This document shows positions 24,781-35,489 of a stretch of 64,000 bases of DNA, piece after piece. Position 1 is the first letter of the stretch; every line of letters starts with the position of its first letter. Under the pieces are notes generated by a model. That model saw only the letters and a list, made by a program, of their open reading frames with translations. It was not told the DNA's origin and searched no databases. The stretch comes from JAHIKV01 sp963733145 (GTDB lineage Bacteria; Planctomycetota; Planctomycetia; Pirellulales; Thermoguttaceae), in assembly GCA_963733145.1 (NCBI GenBank), contig CAVTCJ010000015.1, forward strand, positions 186,001 through 250,000, read 5' to 3'. The position numbers and the translations under genes are program-made.

Positions 24781-25004
24781 AGTGTTTGCTCCTCAAGCGA
24801 AAACCTGGTTGTTGAACACGCACACTGGTTCGGTCGGGGCAACGCCCGTCCCGAGAGCCGCCATTGTCCGCGGCCTTGAGGGCCGCCACCAGTTCTCGTT
24901 CCGACTCGGCCGATGTTTGGTTTCACCCATTCATAAGCTCATCTCGTTTCTCCGCCGGGCGAGTTAGCGACCAACTCGTCTGTCCTCGGTATTGTTGGTT
25001 GTCG

Positions 25005-26310
25005 TTACTTCCGCTTCCGCCATTCGTAAGCCAGCAAACCGATCAGCCCCATGCCGAGCAGGACGAACGTCGCCGGCTCGGGCACTGCTGTGTTCAGGTT
25101 GATCGTCGCCAGGGCGTCGCTGAAGGAGTATCGTGGCATGCCAGTTTTGGCCCAACTCGGCCAGGTCCAAAAGGTTCACCACGCCGTCGTCGTTGAAGTC
25201 GCCTTGGAACCAGGTCTTATCGGCGCCATGCCAATTGGCCCCCAATTCGGCCAGATCGAGGAGGTTGACCGTGCCGTCCAGGTTGGCGTCGCCGGGCAAG
25301 GCGGGCGTGAGGAGAAAGCCGCAATCGCCGGTCTCTCCGGTGATTCTCCCATAGCCCACGATTTGCCCCCTCGCGTTGATGTCAATCGCCTGAACCAGAG
25401 TCCAACCCAACCCCGGATCGACCACCTCATTCAGATCGATCATCTGGCCGTCGCCGTAGACGAAGGCGTGGGTATCGCCGGCCAAGTTTTGCGAGTAGCC
25501 GACCACCTGTCCGGCGTCGTTGATGTTCCGGGCCAGGCTAGTGGTTCCACCGAGCGTGCCCAAGATTTGCGTCTCGCCGCCGTCATAGATAAAGCCGCGA
25601 GTGGAGCCGAGTTTACTCGAGTTGCCCACTACCTGCCCGGCGTTGTTGATGCCGTAGGCGTAGGAAGAGTAAGCGCCGGCGGGGTCCAGGTCTTGTATCC
25701 CGTTGGTGCCGTCGTAAATAAAAGCGTGCGATATGCCCGGGTTGATGGGCGAGTAGCCCACCACTTGGCCGTGATCGTTTATATCTTCGGCGTAGCTGGT
25801 CCCGCCCAACGTGCCGATGGGTTGCATTCCGCTGCCGCTGTTGTAGATATAGGCGAGGTAGGTGCCGCCGGCGTTTTGCGAGTAGCCGACCACCTGCCCG
25901 CTGTTGTTGATGGCGTAGGCGTAACTGAGAACGCCGCCGAGCGTTCCGAGGGATTGCATTCCGCCGCCGCTATCGTAGCGGAAGGCGCGCGTCCGGGTGG
26001 GGGTCTCCTCGTTCTCCGCGTAGCCGACCACCTGACCGTCGTTGTTGATGCCATAGCCGTAGCTGCGGAGTCCGCCGAGCGTGCCCAGGTCCTGCATTAC
26101 GCCGCCATCGTAGAGGAAGGCGCGGAAGTAGCCGTCGCCGTTTGTCGATCGGCCGACCACCTGCCCGTGATCGTTGATGTTATAGGCATTGCTGGTGGTG
26201 CCGCCGAGCGTGCCCAAATTCGTGGCGACGTAATACCCCGCCGAGACGCGTCCCGCGCCGCAGAGCAAGACGCAGCAAAAAACCACTACGGCCGTCCGAC
26301 GATTCAACAT
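25005..26310 (-). CDS. HAF-repeat protein with dockerin-like repeats and PEP-CTERM (frameshifted)
   Basis: Signal peptide MLNRRTAVVVFCCVLLCGAGRVSA, then about eight HAF extracellular repeats of the type LGTLGG-x-x-S-x-A-Y-x-IN-D/N-x-GQVVG. Two dockerin I-like Ca loops follow (GDANLDGTVNLLDLAELG and GDFNDDGVVNLLDLAELG). Near 25128 the frame breaks; the other frame continues YSFSDALATINLNTAVPEPATF and ends in a PEP-CTERM helix at 25005. Corrected length is about 434 residues. The dockerin-like pair suggests docking to a partner or Ca-stabilised stacking at the surface. Confidence 0.82.
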
Positions 26311-26460
26311 TTTTTACTCCTTTTTCTTGTCTCGCCATGGGATCCAAACGTGGTTTTTCAACTGCAAAAACTCTCTCGGGGTCGTCGCGAAGCAAGCTTC
26401 GCGACGACGCCGGAAATGCAAAACGTGATAATCGCGCATCCTAGCATAATGTACCCGCCA

Positions 26461-27530
26461 TTACTTCCGCTTCCGCCAAGCGTAAGTCAACAGCCCGAAC
26501 AAGCCCATGCCGAGCAGAGCCAGCGTGGATGGCTCGGGGACGGCGGCGGCTACCCGGAACCCCCACGTATATTCACCATAGGAAAGCGTCCGGTATGACG
26601 CTTGCAGGTAGTCGGCTTCGCTGCCGAAGCTCCCGCCGCGCAAGGCCCGCCACGAGGTCGACGGCGGGTTGGGATACGTGAGGGAAACCGTGTCGGTCCA
26701 TTCGCTGGCGTTGCCGGTCATGTCAAGGGCGCCGTAGGCGCTCGCCGACTGCTCGAACTCGCCGACTTCCGTGCGATAGTAAGGTTTGCCCAGCAGCCAA
26801 TGCTGTCCGTTAGGGTCGGCGCTGTCATAGTAGTTGGCGTTCTTGCCGGGATTGGCGGTCTCGGTCATGTCCCGGCCGGGCGCGTCGGGGGCGTCTTGCC
26901 GCGTGGCGTAGTCCCAGTAGCCCGCGCCCCGGGTTTGTTCGGATCGTAATAAGCCGCCTTGTACCATTCGTCCTCGCTGGGAATGAACCAGGTGGCGCCG
27001 GGGTTGCGGAGGATGTCGCGGCCGTCGGGGCCGAAGTATCCGTTCAGCGTGTAGGCCCCGGTCTCGGTGTCGCCGTTGCCCTGGCCGTTGCCGAGCCAGT
27101 TGACGAAGCGGGCCGCGTCAAAGAAGCTCACATAGTTGACCGGGCGGTTGGCGAAATCGGCCGCCACGCTGTAGCTGTAGCTGCCGTCCGCGCCTGTCTG
27201 CTCGATCTTGCACCCCTGAATGGCCGACGACATCAGCGGGTTGTACAGGCCATAAGGGTCGGTCTTGGCCTTGAGGTTGAGGAACTCGACGTACTGGGCG
27301 GCAGTCACTTCATACTTGCCGATCTGGTAGGCGTGGTCCACGGCGCCGCAGAGCCGGCTGTCGCCGAGGCCGCCCGCCGCGTCGCCCGACCATTCGCCGG
27401 CGTTGCCCGCATCGCCCACGTACACCATCGGAATGGTGACGGCCTGAGCGGGCAAGGCAAAAAGGGCGGCGGCAACGAGGACCATCGTCAATTTCAAGAT
27501 TGCAAGTTTGGGCGATTGCAAAAATTCCAT
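26461..27530 (-). CDS. SUMF1/formylglycine-generating-enzyme-like PEP-CTERM protein (frameshifted)
   Basis: Start ATG 27530 (MEFLQSPKLAILKLTMVLVAAALFALPAQA) gives a signal peptide. The FGE fold is recognised by GKYEVTAAQYVEFLN, RPVNYVSFFDAARFVNWLGNG, TWFIPSEDEWYKAAYYDP, then after a frameshift near 26930 GYWDYATRQDAP, ALDMTGNASEWTD, RALRGGSFGS and WGFRVAA. The end is VPEPSTLALLGMGLFGLLTYAWRKRK. The Cys pair of true sulfatase-activating enzymes is not seen, so it is more likely a surface binding protein than a formylglycine generator. One extra G in CCCGGGGCG accounts for the shift. Confidence 0.82.
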
Positions 27531-27761
27531 GGGGTGCGTGCTTTCGCGCGGGCGACGGGCAAGACCCCCGTCGGCGCTTGCGCGACGAGCCGAAACGAAG
27601 AAGTTTGGCACTAGCATGTGACGGATTCCTTTCTCCAGGACACCGCGGTTTTGCAGTTGACGTGCTCTCTTCTCGTTCCGACGCGAAAATCGGCCGGTCG
27701 CGTCGCCGCCGGATTGGCGACGACGCCTTGACCGGCAAATCGCTAATCAAAAATCACAGAT

Positions 27762-28664
27762 CTACTTCCGCTTACGCCAGGCGTAGGCGAGCAGCCCGAA
27801 CAGGCCCATGCCGAGCAGAGCCAGCGTGGACGGCTCGGGGACAACGATGGTGCTGATCATGAAGTTGTCCCAACTGCTTTTCCCCACAGCGTAGTTATAG
27901 CTGGGAGAACCTTGGCAGGAGCCAATCGCGAAAAGCGCGGTCGGATCATCCACCATGTTGGCCTGCGTCCAGGAACCATTATCAATCGTATGGGCGGCGT
28001 AGGTAGTGCTCCCGGCATCTACCCCGTCAATGTAGAACTGCACATACGTATCATTCTGGTTCGCCATCGGATGAACTTCTATCGCAATGTGGTACCAAGC
28101 ACCGGGATTGGTGCGGTAATCCGGCAAATACTTCATTGACGGGTCGCTGTTAGCCGCCCAGTATACGCCGCTGTTGTCCCACAGATAAAACCTGACGTAG
28201 CCGCCGTTGGTTTCGCCGCCCGAGGCCCCGCCAAAGACCATTGACCGGTAGCCGGCCTGTGTGTATGGGGCATTCTGGTACTGGAAAAAGCGGAGGCCGC
28301 TGTACCAGTCGCCGGGCTGGAAGTCAAACTCAAACCGGTAAGCCTGGAGGTCGCCGAGCTTCAGGCTGTAGTCAGAGCTATGGTTCATCAACACACCATA
28401 GTTGTTGTATGAAGGCGTGTGCATCGCGCCATCGCCCGCTCCTCCCGTCAGGCCCGCAGCCCAAGTTGCATTACTTGCGGCTCTCGAGTTTCCCTTGAGG
28501 TTATTCGGGCCCGAGTCGAGCAACGGGTCGCCGGTGTTGGGAATAGCTCCCGTGGTCGCCTCGTTGAACTGCCAGTTGGCGATGACGTCCGCCCGAACGG
28601 GCGAGACGACGATCAGCACCGCCAACACGGCGAATGCGATCAATACATAGTTAAGAGACTTCAT
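27762..28664 (-). CDS. LamG-like PEP-CTERM protein
   Basis: 300 residues with signal peptide MKSLNYVLIAFAVLAVLIVVSPVRA and a concanavalin/LamG-type body: NWQFNEATTG, LLDSGPNNL, YRFEFDFQPGDWYSGLRFFQY, AWYHIAIEVHPM and VQFYIDGVDAGSTTYA. It ends VPEPSTLALLGMGLFGLLAYAWRKRK. Such domains bind carbohydrate or act as stalk domains. A 44-codon ORF upstream ends in an ATGA overlap with its start. Confidence 0.85.
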   Translation of the reverse strand: MKSLNYVLIAFAVLAVLIVVSPVRADVIANWQFNEATTGAIPNTGDPLLDSGPNNLKGNSRAASNATWAAGLTGGAGDGAMHTPSYNNYGVLMNHSSDYSLKLGDLQAYRFEFDFQPGDWYSGLRFFQYQNAPYTQAGYRSMVFGGASGGETNGGYVRFYLWDNSGVYWAANSDPSMKYLPDYRTNPGAWYHIAIEVHPMANQNDTYVQFYIDGVDAGSTTYAAHTIDNGSWTQANMVDDPTALFAIGSCQGSPSYNYAVGKSSWDNFMISTIVVPEPSTLALLGMGLFGLLAYAWRKRK

Positions 28665-28795
28665 TGGAGTCGATCCTTTTGAAGAGTAACCAATAATTCT
28701 CGGACGGAACGCCCATCCAAAGCCGTTGCCTCTTTCTCTACTTCCATGACAGCCTCATCAATCCTAATTCCGGACTCACTTGGGATTTTCAACAT
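28661..28795 (-). CDS. Possible 44-residue leader peptide before the LamG gene
   Basis: ATG 28795 to TGA 28661, overlapping the LamG start by four bases. It reads MLKIPSESGIRIDEAVMEVE and continues KEATALDGRSVRELLVTLQK. A second copy starts at 30087 before the next PEP-CTERM gene (MLKIPIECGMRIDEALMEVE) and a remnant is near 31290-31345. The copies differ at both silent and replacement sites, so selection is uncertain. No known family. Confidence 0.35.
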   Translation of the reverse strand: MLKIPSESGIRIDEAVMEVEKEATALDGRSVRELLVTLQKDRLQ

Positions 28796-28931
28796 ACAAT
28801 CATAAGCAGGTCTCCTCCGGGTTTGTCGTCTGCACGTATCGAAAATTGAAGGATCGAAAATCGTCCCCTCTCCCCTGCAGGGGAGAGGGAACGTGGTTGC
28901 CAGAGTGCATTACTGCACAACAAAACTCCTC

Positions 28932-29954
28932 CTACTTCCGTTTCCGCCAGGCGTACGCCAGCAGGCCGATCAGGCCCGAGGCCAACAGCGCCAAGGTGGA
29001 CGGCTCGGGAATCGCGCCAATCCGGAAATTATCCGCGTAGAGTTCGTACGAGGAACCCCGTTGTGCGACGAAGCCGAAGCCGGTGGCGGTGTAGTTGCCG
29101 CCGACGGGAACCAGGCCCATCGGCACGGTGGTGACGTCTTGCAGGTACGTCCAGGGCGACGCGTTCACACTATACTTCTTAAATGTAAGCGGGGTGAACA
29201 ACGTCTCGCCCAGCGTCATGTCTCGGATAGACCAAGCAACCTGACCGCCGAGGACGGAGAAGTCCATCACGCCCTTGAACTCGTACCAGTCGCCGAAGGT
29301 CAGCGGCGTGTTGGCGGCAATGTAATACCTACGGGTGGGGTCTAAGTTCCAGAGGGCGGTTGGCTGGCGTAATCGTTGGAAATCCACTGCGGATACTCCG
29401 TGCCGACCGGGCCTACAACCGTCTGGCTATTTCTGGCAATGGAAATCTTTCCCAAATTGGGCCCATATAATACGCCGGGGACCGCCGAGAGGTCAAAGTC
29501 GATGCCGCCCCAGACGGTGCCGCCGTTGGAGAGCGTGCCATTGACGTACATCTGAAGGTATGTTTCGACCGCGGTGTCCGCGGCGGTGAACGTGTATGGG
29601 TTGACGAAGTCCCGGGCGTTGCCCACGAGCCCGGTTGAGCCGGCGAAACCCAGCCCTTGTTTGATCACCACCGTCGAGTCGACGGTGTCTCCGGTCTTGT
29701 ACCCAACTTCAAAACCCCGGTTATACGTGGTCTGGGTGGGGTACTTTGCCATGTACGTCTGCCAAACCTTGCCGTCCGCGCACACCTGGCCGGTCAGGTT
29801 GATCTATTCCGGTCCCAGTGGTTGTGAACGGGAAGGTGTTCATGTCCTCGAAACCGTAGGAGAACGGAATCGGGGCAGCCTGCGACTGGGTGGCGGCAAA
29901 CGCCACGAGCGTCACCGCTGCCGCAATCACAAACAAAAAAGTGAAAGTCTTCAT
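28932..29954 (-). pseudogene. PEP-CTERM protein, two frameshifts
   Basis: Starts at ATG 29954 with signal peptide MKTFTFLFVIAAAVTLVAFAA, continues IPFSYGFEDMNTFPFTTTGTG, shifts frame near 29805, then reads CADGKVWQTYMAKYPTQTTYNRGFEVGYKTGDTVD and an extracellular beta domain up to SNDYASQPP. A second shift near 29350 leads to RRYYIAANTPLTFGDWYEFKGVMDF and the end IPEPSTLALLASGLIGLLAYAWRKRK. Correcting both gives ~340 residues. A worse-preserved tandem copy follows at 30223-31263. Confidence 0.7.
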
Positions 29955-30222
29955 GGTAACTGATCCTTGTAAATTTAACCCTCGTTGATTCTCGGACGGA
30001 ACGCCCGTCCAAAGCCGTTGCCTCTTTCTCTACTTCCATGAGAGCCTCATCAATCCTCATTCCGCACTCAATCGGTATTTTCAACATACGATCACAAGCA
30101 GGTCTCCTCCGGGTTTGTCGTCTGCATTATCGATATTTGAAGGAACGCAAATCGTCCCCTCTCCCCTGCAGGGGAGAGGGAACGTGGTTGCCAGAGTGCA
30201 TTACTGCACAACAAAACTCCTC

Positions 30223-31263
30223 CTACTTCCGCTTACGCCAAGCGTAAGCCAGCAGTCCGATCAGGCCCATGCCGAGCAGAGCCAGCGTGGACGGCTCGGG
30301 AACGGCGGCGGACTCCAGCCGGAAGTTGTCGGCATATAGTCCTCGAACGAGGACGCCCGCTGTAGCAATGGCGCCGAATGCCGTTGATCGACGCAGTTGC
30401 CCCGAACGGGAGCTATGTTCAACGGTACACTGGTGACGTTCCGCAGGTCCGTAGTACCGCCAAAGTGGTCGACCTATGTCGAAGGTGATCAGATGGAACG
30501 GATCGCTCGGCACAGATCACATCTCGGTATAGACCAAGCGATGTCTGACGTTGCCGATGCGGAGAAAGTCCATCACACCCTTGGAACTCATACCAGTCGC
30601 CGAGCGTTAAAGGTATCGGTGCTGGTATAGGTATAATACTGGCCATGCGGGATCATTGGCATAGTCGTCGGCTGGTAAGTAACTCGCAGTTGGAGATTCA
30701 GCGCCGGCCGCGGCCGACAACCTTGATCTTCCCACCAGCGGGACCGACCGAGTTGGCCCACTCGAAGACCAGCCCCGACACGGTCCCCTCGGTATGGTGC
30801 TCAGTCGGTCTGTCCTGGTGGCGTCATTGACCATACATCTGGACGTACGTCGAGTGACAGAGCCGCACCCTGAACGCGAACGGGATTGGAGTGATGTCCC
30901 GGTAATCGGCAACAATACCACCGCCGCCGCCACCGCCATGGTTAAGCCCCTGTTTGATCATCATTGTGCGTGTTGACGGGGTCTCCCGTCTTGGCGGCGA
31001 CCTCAAAACCCGGTGGTGTAGTACGTCTGAACATCCGGGCAGCTTCGCCAGGATATGTCTGCCCGTTGACGAGGCGCCATCCGTCCTGGCCGGTCAGATT
31101 GTCTACTCCGGTCCCCGATAGTTGTGAACCCACCGGCCCGGTGTTCATGTCCCTCGAAATCGTACTGGAACAGATGTACGTGCGGCCTGCGACTGCTGGG
31201 GTACAGCAATCGCCAGGAGCGCGCCACCGCCAGCGAACACAAAAAAAAAGTGTAAGTCTTCAT
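30223..31263 (-). pseudogene. Decayed tandem duplicate of the PEP-CTERM gene
   Basis: The start region (ATG 31263, MKTYTFFLCSLAVAR), FEVAAKTGDPVNTHNDD and the end VPEPSTLALLGMGLIGLLAYAWRKRK align to the 28932-29954 gene, but frames change several times and sequence is lost. Downstream palindrome and upstream leader-like ORF are also copied, so the duplicated unit is about 1.3 kb. Confidence 0.7.
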
Positions 31264-31366
31264 TGCAAGTCTAATCCTTGTGGAAAGTTAACCCTCATCA
31301 TTTTCGGACGGAACATCCGTCCGATCGTATCTTGTCTCGCTATCGGCTTCCGTGACAGCCAATCCA

Positions 31367-33186
31367 TCATTCAATCCATCTCAAACACGTATTGTCGTCA
31401 CGAGTCATAGTCTCATCTCCTTTCTGCTTGGGATTGTTGCTTGCGATTTCTCCAATTGCCTCCATTTGCAATATCGGGTCTCCGAATACGACCAAAGCGT
31501 AGGCATGTCCGGCGCCGGTGTCGGTGCTGGCCAGCGTCAGGAAACGGTCGCCGGGGGCAAGTACCACGTCGATCTGATTCGTGGCGGCGTCAGTCGCGAG
31601 CCTCGCTCGCTTGAACTTCTCGTGTCCGTCGACCAGGACCCAAACGTCGGCGACGCCGGCCTTGGGCTGCAGGCGTCTGAGGTCGGCGATTCCGAGGCAG
31701 GCCTGAAACCGCGCCGGCCGCACGCCCTCGTTCATCCGGCGGATGGCGTCCAGATCGAAGGTGATTCCGGCGTTGGCGTGCAGGGCCAACAATCCCCGGC
31801 CCTGGGGCATAAACTGCTTGCCTTCGCCCATGCTGTAAACCCATTGCGGGACTTCGTCGGCCATTTCCGGCCGGGCGATCGTCGCCGCCCGGGCCCATAA
31901 GCTGCCGAAGGTGATTCCCGAGGCGTGCGGGAAGCCGTCAAATGTGTTTCCGGTCGAATCGATCCGCACCGGTCCAGCGCTGCCGTCCGGGACAAACACC
32001 CCATCGACTAACCTGCTCCACTTCACCGGATGGTACTGGCCGTCGCCGCGGCGGGTCCAGGGGACAAAGCGCTCGTCCTGCTGGCCGCTGGTGGGATCGA
32101 TGCCGCACTCGCGGCGGTGGCCCAAGCCGTTTCCGCCGGCCACGAGGTCCAACAGATCGAGTTGCTTCAGCGGCTCTTGCAAGCTGCGGACGAACTCCGG
32201 CGGCGGCCCGGCTTCGCCGTCCGTCAAGAGCCGCACGGCGCCGGTGGTTTTATCCTTTTCAACGCGACCGATTCATTGGCCCGCAGCACCGTGCCGCCCT
32301 CTTTTTTCTCGCTTGCGGTGCGGACTTTCACCGTTCCCACGAAAACGCGCGAGGTCGTATTTCCCTCATCGTTTACCTGGACGCCGAACTCGGTGCCCAG
32401 GTCGGTGACGACCGCCGTGGGGGTTTTTACAACGAAGGATGAAGGATGAGGGATGAAGGATGAAGGGGTAGCTTCGGAACCTGACCCCTGACCCCTGGCC
32501 CCTGACCCCTTCTTCGCAACCCGCGCGGTGAGTTTTCCCATCGCCAGATAGCCGCCGGCATTGGAATCAACTTCATACTTGCACGGCCCGTCGAGGATTA
32601 CCTTCGCGCCGCTGTCATAGGTGATTTGCATCAGCCCGGCGGAGAGGGCGTACTTCCGCCCCAGGGGGACCGACGACCCGAGGTATACCGCCGTACTGGG
32701 ATCCGACCAGCGGCAATCCTTCATGCCGGTAACGCGGCCGACGGACACCCAACGCGGCGTCTCCAGGCCGATCGTTGCCCTGGCGGGCGTTTCCACGAAC
32801 TGCTGATCACGGGAGATTTTGTAGGCCCAGGCGGAAAGCAGCATTACGCCCAGGATCAACGTGGCCGTCAGGTACGAAAAGGGCATCGTCTGCGAAAAGA
32901 ACCCGACCGTTCCCTGATATGCACTGCCCAGGAAACTGAGCGGGGCATTGCCGGCCGATAGTTCAACCGCCGGCATCTCCGCTCCCTTGACGACGACGCT
33001 TTGTTCCTGCCAGTGGCGGCACAGCAGCCCGTGCATGCGAAGGTAGACCGCGTACGTCAGGGCGGCCTCCTCGTCCAGCAGCAGCGCGTTCAATCTTTCG
33101 CACTGCCCGGGCGTGATCGAACCCGTGCACACGGCCTCGGCCAATGAGCGGACCTCGGCGGCGACGTTGTCTTCGGCTGGTTTCAT
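31367..33186 (-). CDS. FecR-domain membrane protein, frameshifted (PEP-CTERM regulon)
   Basis: Start ATG 33186 lies five bases after the sigma stop (33191). The cytoplasmic part (about 1-95) carries a zinc-finger-like anti-sigma N-terminus; a TM helix (FSYLTATLILGVMLLSAWAY, about 104-123) leads to the FecR domain: VILDGPCKYEVDSNAGGYLAMGKLTARV and TPTAVVTDLGTEFGVQV. The frame breaks near 32255; the other frame continues a large C-terminal beta domain (VFVPDGSAGPVRIDSTGNTFDGF) to 31367. Within the FecR domain, bases 32431-32513 are a repeat inserted in frame. It is likely the sensor/anti-sigma of the preceding ECF factor. Confidence 0.78.
32431..32513. repeat. Composite satellite inserted in frame in the FecR gene
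   Basis: Contains the 7-bp CATCCTT unit (as 5453-5540) and an adjacent CTGACCCCTGACCCCTGG-type array. It encodes PSSFIPHPSSF and GSGARGQGSGS between two FecR strands and keeps the frame. Confidence 0.8.
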
Positions 33187-33190
33187 CGTA

Positions 33191-33706
33191 CTATCGTCCG
33201 GGACTTTCCTTGCCTCTCTCGATACATTCAAACAGGCTCTTGCGTATCCGCTCCAACCGCTTGTAGAGCGTGTCGGTTTCAATCCGCAGCCATTTGGCCA
33301 GTTCGATCAGCCGTCCCTGGTACGAATAGGACTGCTTCAGCAAATCGTGCTTGTCGGCGGGCAGCTTATCCAAACAGTCGATCAGCAAATCGAGCTGATC
33401 GTGAATCTGCTTGGACGACTTGAACTGCACGCTGGCCAGCGCCTCGATCACGGCGTCGTCCAAATGCACGCGCTCGCGGTAGTGAACGCGGCGGAAACGG
33501 CGGACCTCGTTCAACGCGAATCCGCAGGCCCAGGGAAAAAACTCCTGGTTCAGATCGTAGTCCGACTGCTTCTCGAGCAACGCCAGACAGGTCTGCTGGT
33601 ACACGTCCTCGGCGTCGTTCCGATCGGGAATCAGCGTCAGAATGTACGCAAATACATCCTTCTGATGTTGCAGGAACAGTTTGTGGATCGGATTCGCTGT
33701 CGCCAT
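33191..33706 (-). CDS. ECF-type RNA polymerase sigma factor (planctomycete type)
   Basis: 171 residues. Region 2 is LFLQHQKDVFAYILTLIPDRNDAEDVYQQTCLALLEK with the DAEDVYQ core; region 4 is LPADKHDLLKQSYSYQGRLIELAKWLRIETDTLYKRLERIRKSLFECI with a helix-turn-helix. This form is typical of Rhodopirellula-type ECF factors paired with FecR/LamG proteins. It is first in the operon with the FecR gene and upstream of the PEP-CTERM cluster, so those genes are its likely targets. Confidence 0.9.
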   Translation of the reverse strand: MATANPIHKLFLQHQKDVFAYILTLIPDRNDAEDVYQQTCLALLEKQSDYDLNQEFFPWACGFALNEVRRFRRVHYRERVHLDDAVIEALASVQFKSSKQIHDQLDLLIDCLDKLPADKHDLLKQSYSYQGRLIELAKWLRIETDTLYKRLERIRKSLFECIERGKESPGR

Positions 33707-34098
33707 CGCCGACGAACCCCCTTACGGAACAACCACCGGAACGCCCTCGCGAGAGATCGAGTTGACAAGCTCTCCTCTACCTAATATCGCGCGAGAGAGG
33801 GGAAACCTGACATTCCGACTCAATATTTATCATACGCACGGCGAAAAGAGGCCGTCGGAAAGGGGCTCGGAAAGATGTAAGTCGTTATACGGAAACAGGT
33901 TGAGAGCGAACGGCGGCGAACGGAGCGTTGCGGATCGCGCAGGCCGGAGACTGGAGGAGGCCGGTTGTGCAACGAAAAGGGGCCAAAAAACACTGCGCTG
34001 CCGATGGTGGCGAGGAATCACCGGTCAAGCAGTCCTCAATCCCCGCCCGCCCCGCCATTGTGCCATCCGAAGGTGGGGGTAGCGATTTTTCGGCCAAA

Positions 34099-34143
34099 TA
34101 GGCCCGGCAGGAATCGAACCTACGACCAAGGGGTTACGAGTCC
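34099..34143 (-). tRNA. 3' tRNA remnant (anticodon CGU, Thr-type)
   Basis: On the minus strand the segment reads an anticodon loop CTCGTAA (anticodon CGU), a 3' anticodon arm, a 5-base variable loop, T stem GTAGG/CCTGC with loop TTCGATT, and an acceptor end CGGGCCT-A. The 5' half (D arm and acceptor 5') is missing and the anticodon stem has two mismatches, so it is not a working tRNA. Such a 3' fragment is typical of an att site left by integration. Left edge of the accessory region. Confidence 0.6.
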
Positions 34144-34347
34144 ATGATGTACCTGCGTACACTATGCCAACACCCTGCGAACCCGCGTATTCCTCGGGAA
34201 ATACGCCATGCGTACCTTCTGCGAACCGGCCGCTGACACCGGCAAAGCTGTGTTTTGACAACACTTTAGACCACACAACCGGCTCGGGCATTCGGCCCTG
34301 GCAGGTAGATTTCAGATGGTTTACCGGGACGGGCTCGTAACTCCTGC

Positions 34348-34477
34348 CTAACCCGGATTATTCATAAACACGAAGGAACATTGTCATTCTGAGCGCAGCG
34401 AAGAATCTGGGCTGTTTGCGGCGCATCGGAGATCCTTCGCTGCGCTCAGGATGACGTTTATGAATAATCCGGGCTAA
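34348..34477. mobile_element. 130-bp nested inverted-repeat element (MITE-like)
   Basis: Outer arms 34348-34369 and 34456-34477 (CCCGGATTATTCATAAAC and its complement) match at 20 of 22; inner arms 34383-34408 and 34430-34455 carry the ATTCTGAGCGCAGCGAAG repeat. No coding potential. The rest of the 33707-34577 gap shows no gene I can support. Confidence 0.7.
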
Positions 34478-34855
34478 GCGGCTGACGGGGACAAATATTG
34501 CGACGCATTGTCCCTTATCTTGTCGTATTCTTCGGTCAAAATGGGTGGTGAAATCATTCATTTTACCGGAGGTCTTCATGATAGTACAGCAACACAATAA
34601 GCCGTTCGACGGCTTTCTCACCGACCTTTCCGGCCAAGATAAAGTTCGGCTGCGAATTGGGGAGATCATTCAAGAATGGCAGCATCAATGCCAACTGCCT
34701 CAGATCGTCGAGCAAACGGTGCTGGGGAGGATTTCGGGACGGCAGGACATCGCCAGAGGAGGAAACGCCGTCGGACGGTCCAGTAAAGGAACGTTTCTCG
34801 CGACTGCGATCACCCGCCCCAACCGGGTTATCTCCCTACCCGCGTATGGCGAGGA

Positions 34856-35365
34856 ATGCATGGCCACGACGACGGAGAGACGGGCATCGACAACGGACTT
34901 GCGGAGCAAGGGTTTGCCGAAATCGGAGCCTGGATTCTCGGACGCAACATGTTTGGCCCGGTCCGTGGCCCGTGGCCGGACGATAGCTGGAAAGGCTGGT
35001 GGGGCGACGAGCCGCCGTATCACACGCCCGTCTTCGTGTTGACCCATCACCCGCGATCGCCCATCAGGATGGCAGGCGGAACAGAGTTTCGCTTTGTCAC
35101 CGAAGGCATTCACGCTGCTCTCGGGCAGGCGATCGATGCAGCGGGCGACCGCGACGTCCGTCTCGGGGGCGGAGTGTCGACAATCCGGCAATATCTGCGT
35201 GCGGCTCTGATTGACGAGCTGCATCTCGCCGTCCGGCCCGTTCTGCTCGGATCCGGGGAGCATCTCTTGGCAGACATCGATATGCGTGCCTTGGGCTATG
35301 AATGCGTGAAGTCGATTGCGGGTGAACGCGCGACTCACGTCTTTCTGCGCAAGGTCAACTTATGA
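34856..35365 (+). pseudogene. RibD-C/dihydrofolate-reductase-like protein, N-terminus missing
   Basis: The 169 residues match the C-terminal two thirds of DHFR-like proteins: DDGETGIDNGLAEQGF, IGAWILGRNMFGPVRGPWPDDSWKGWWG, TPVFVLTHHPRSPI, DVRLGGGVSTIRQYLRAALIDELHLAVRPVLLGSG. The start (normally about 55 residues with a nucleotide-binding strand) is absent; upstream DNA is a repeat also found near 40.6 kb. The protein would probably not bind NADPH normally. A relic of transfer is likely. Confidence 0.7.
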
Positions 35366-35489
35366 CCCTCCGAGGCTAGTCGCGACACCGCCGCGCGGCC
35401 AAGCCGGCCAAAATAACCTATTGACCCCGTCGCTCACCCGCCTAGGATTCTATTGTCTTTCAACTCGGGCAAGAGAATGGAGCACGACG

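Noticed and set aside
25051..26598. Plus-strand ORF of 515 codons
   Set aside because: Shadow of the HAF-repeat gene; its apparent repeats reflect the real gene on the other strand.
34578..35042. ORF with good GGAGG site (MIVQQHNKPFDGFLTDL...)
   Set aside because: Only the first ~48 codons look gene-like; then it runs through repeat DNA and out of frame over the DHFR-like gene. Possibly a fragment, no family.
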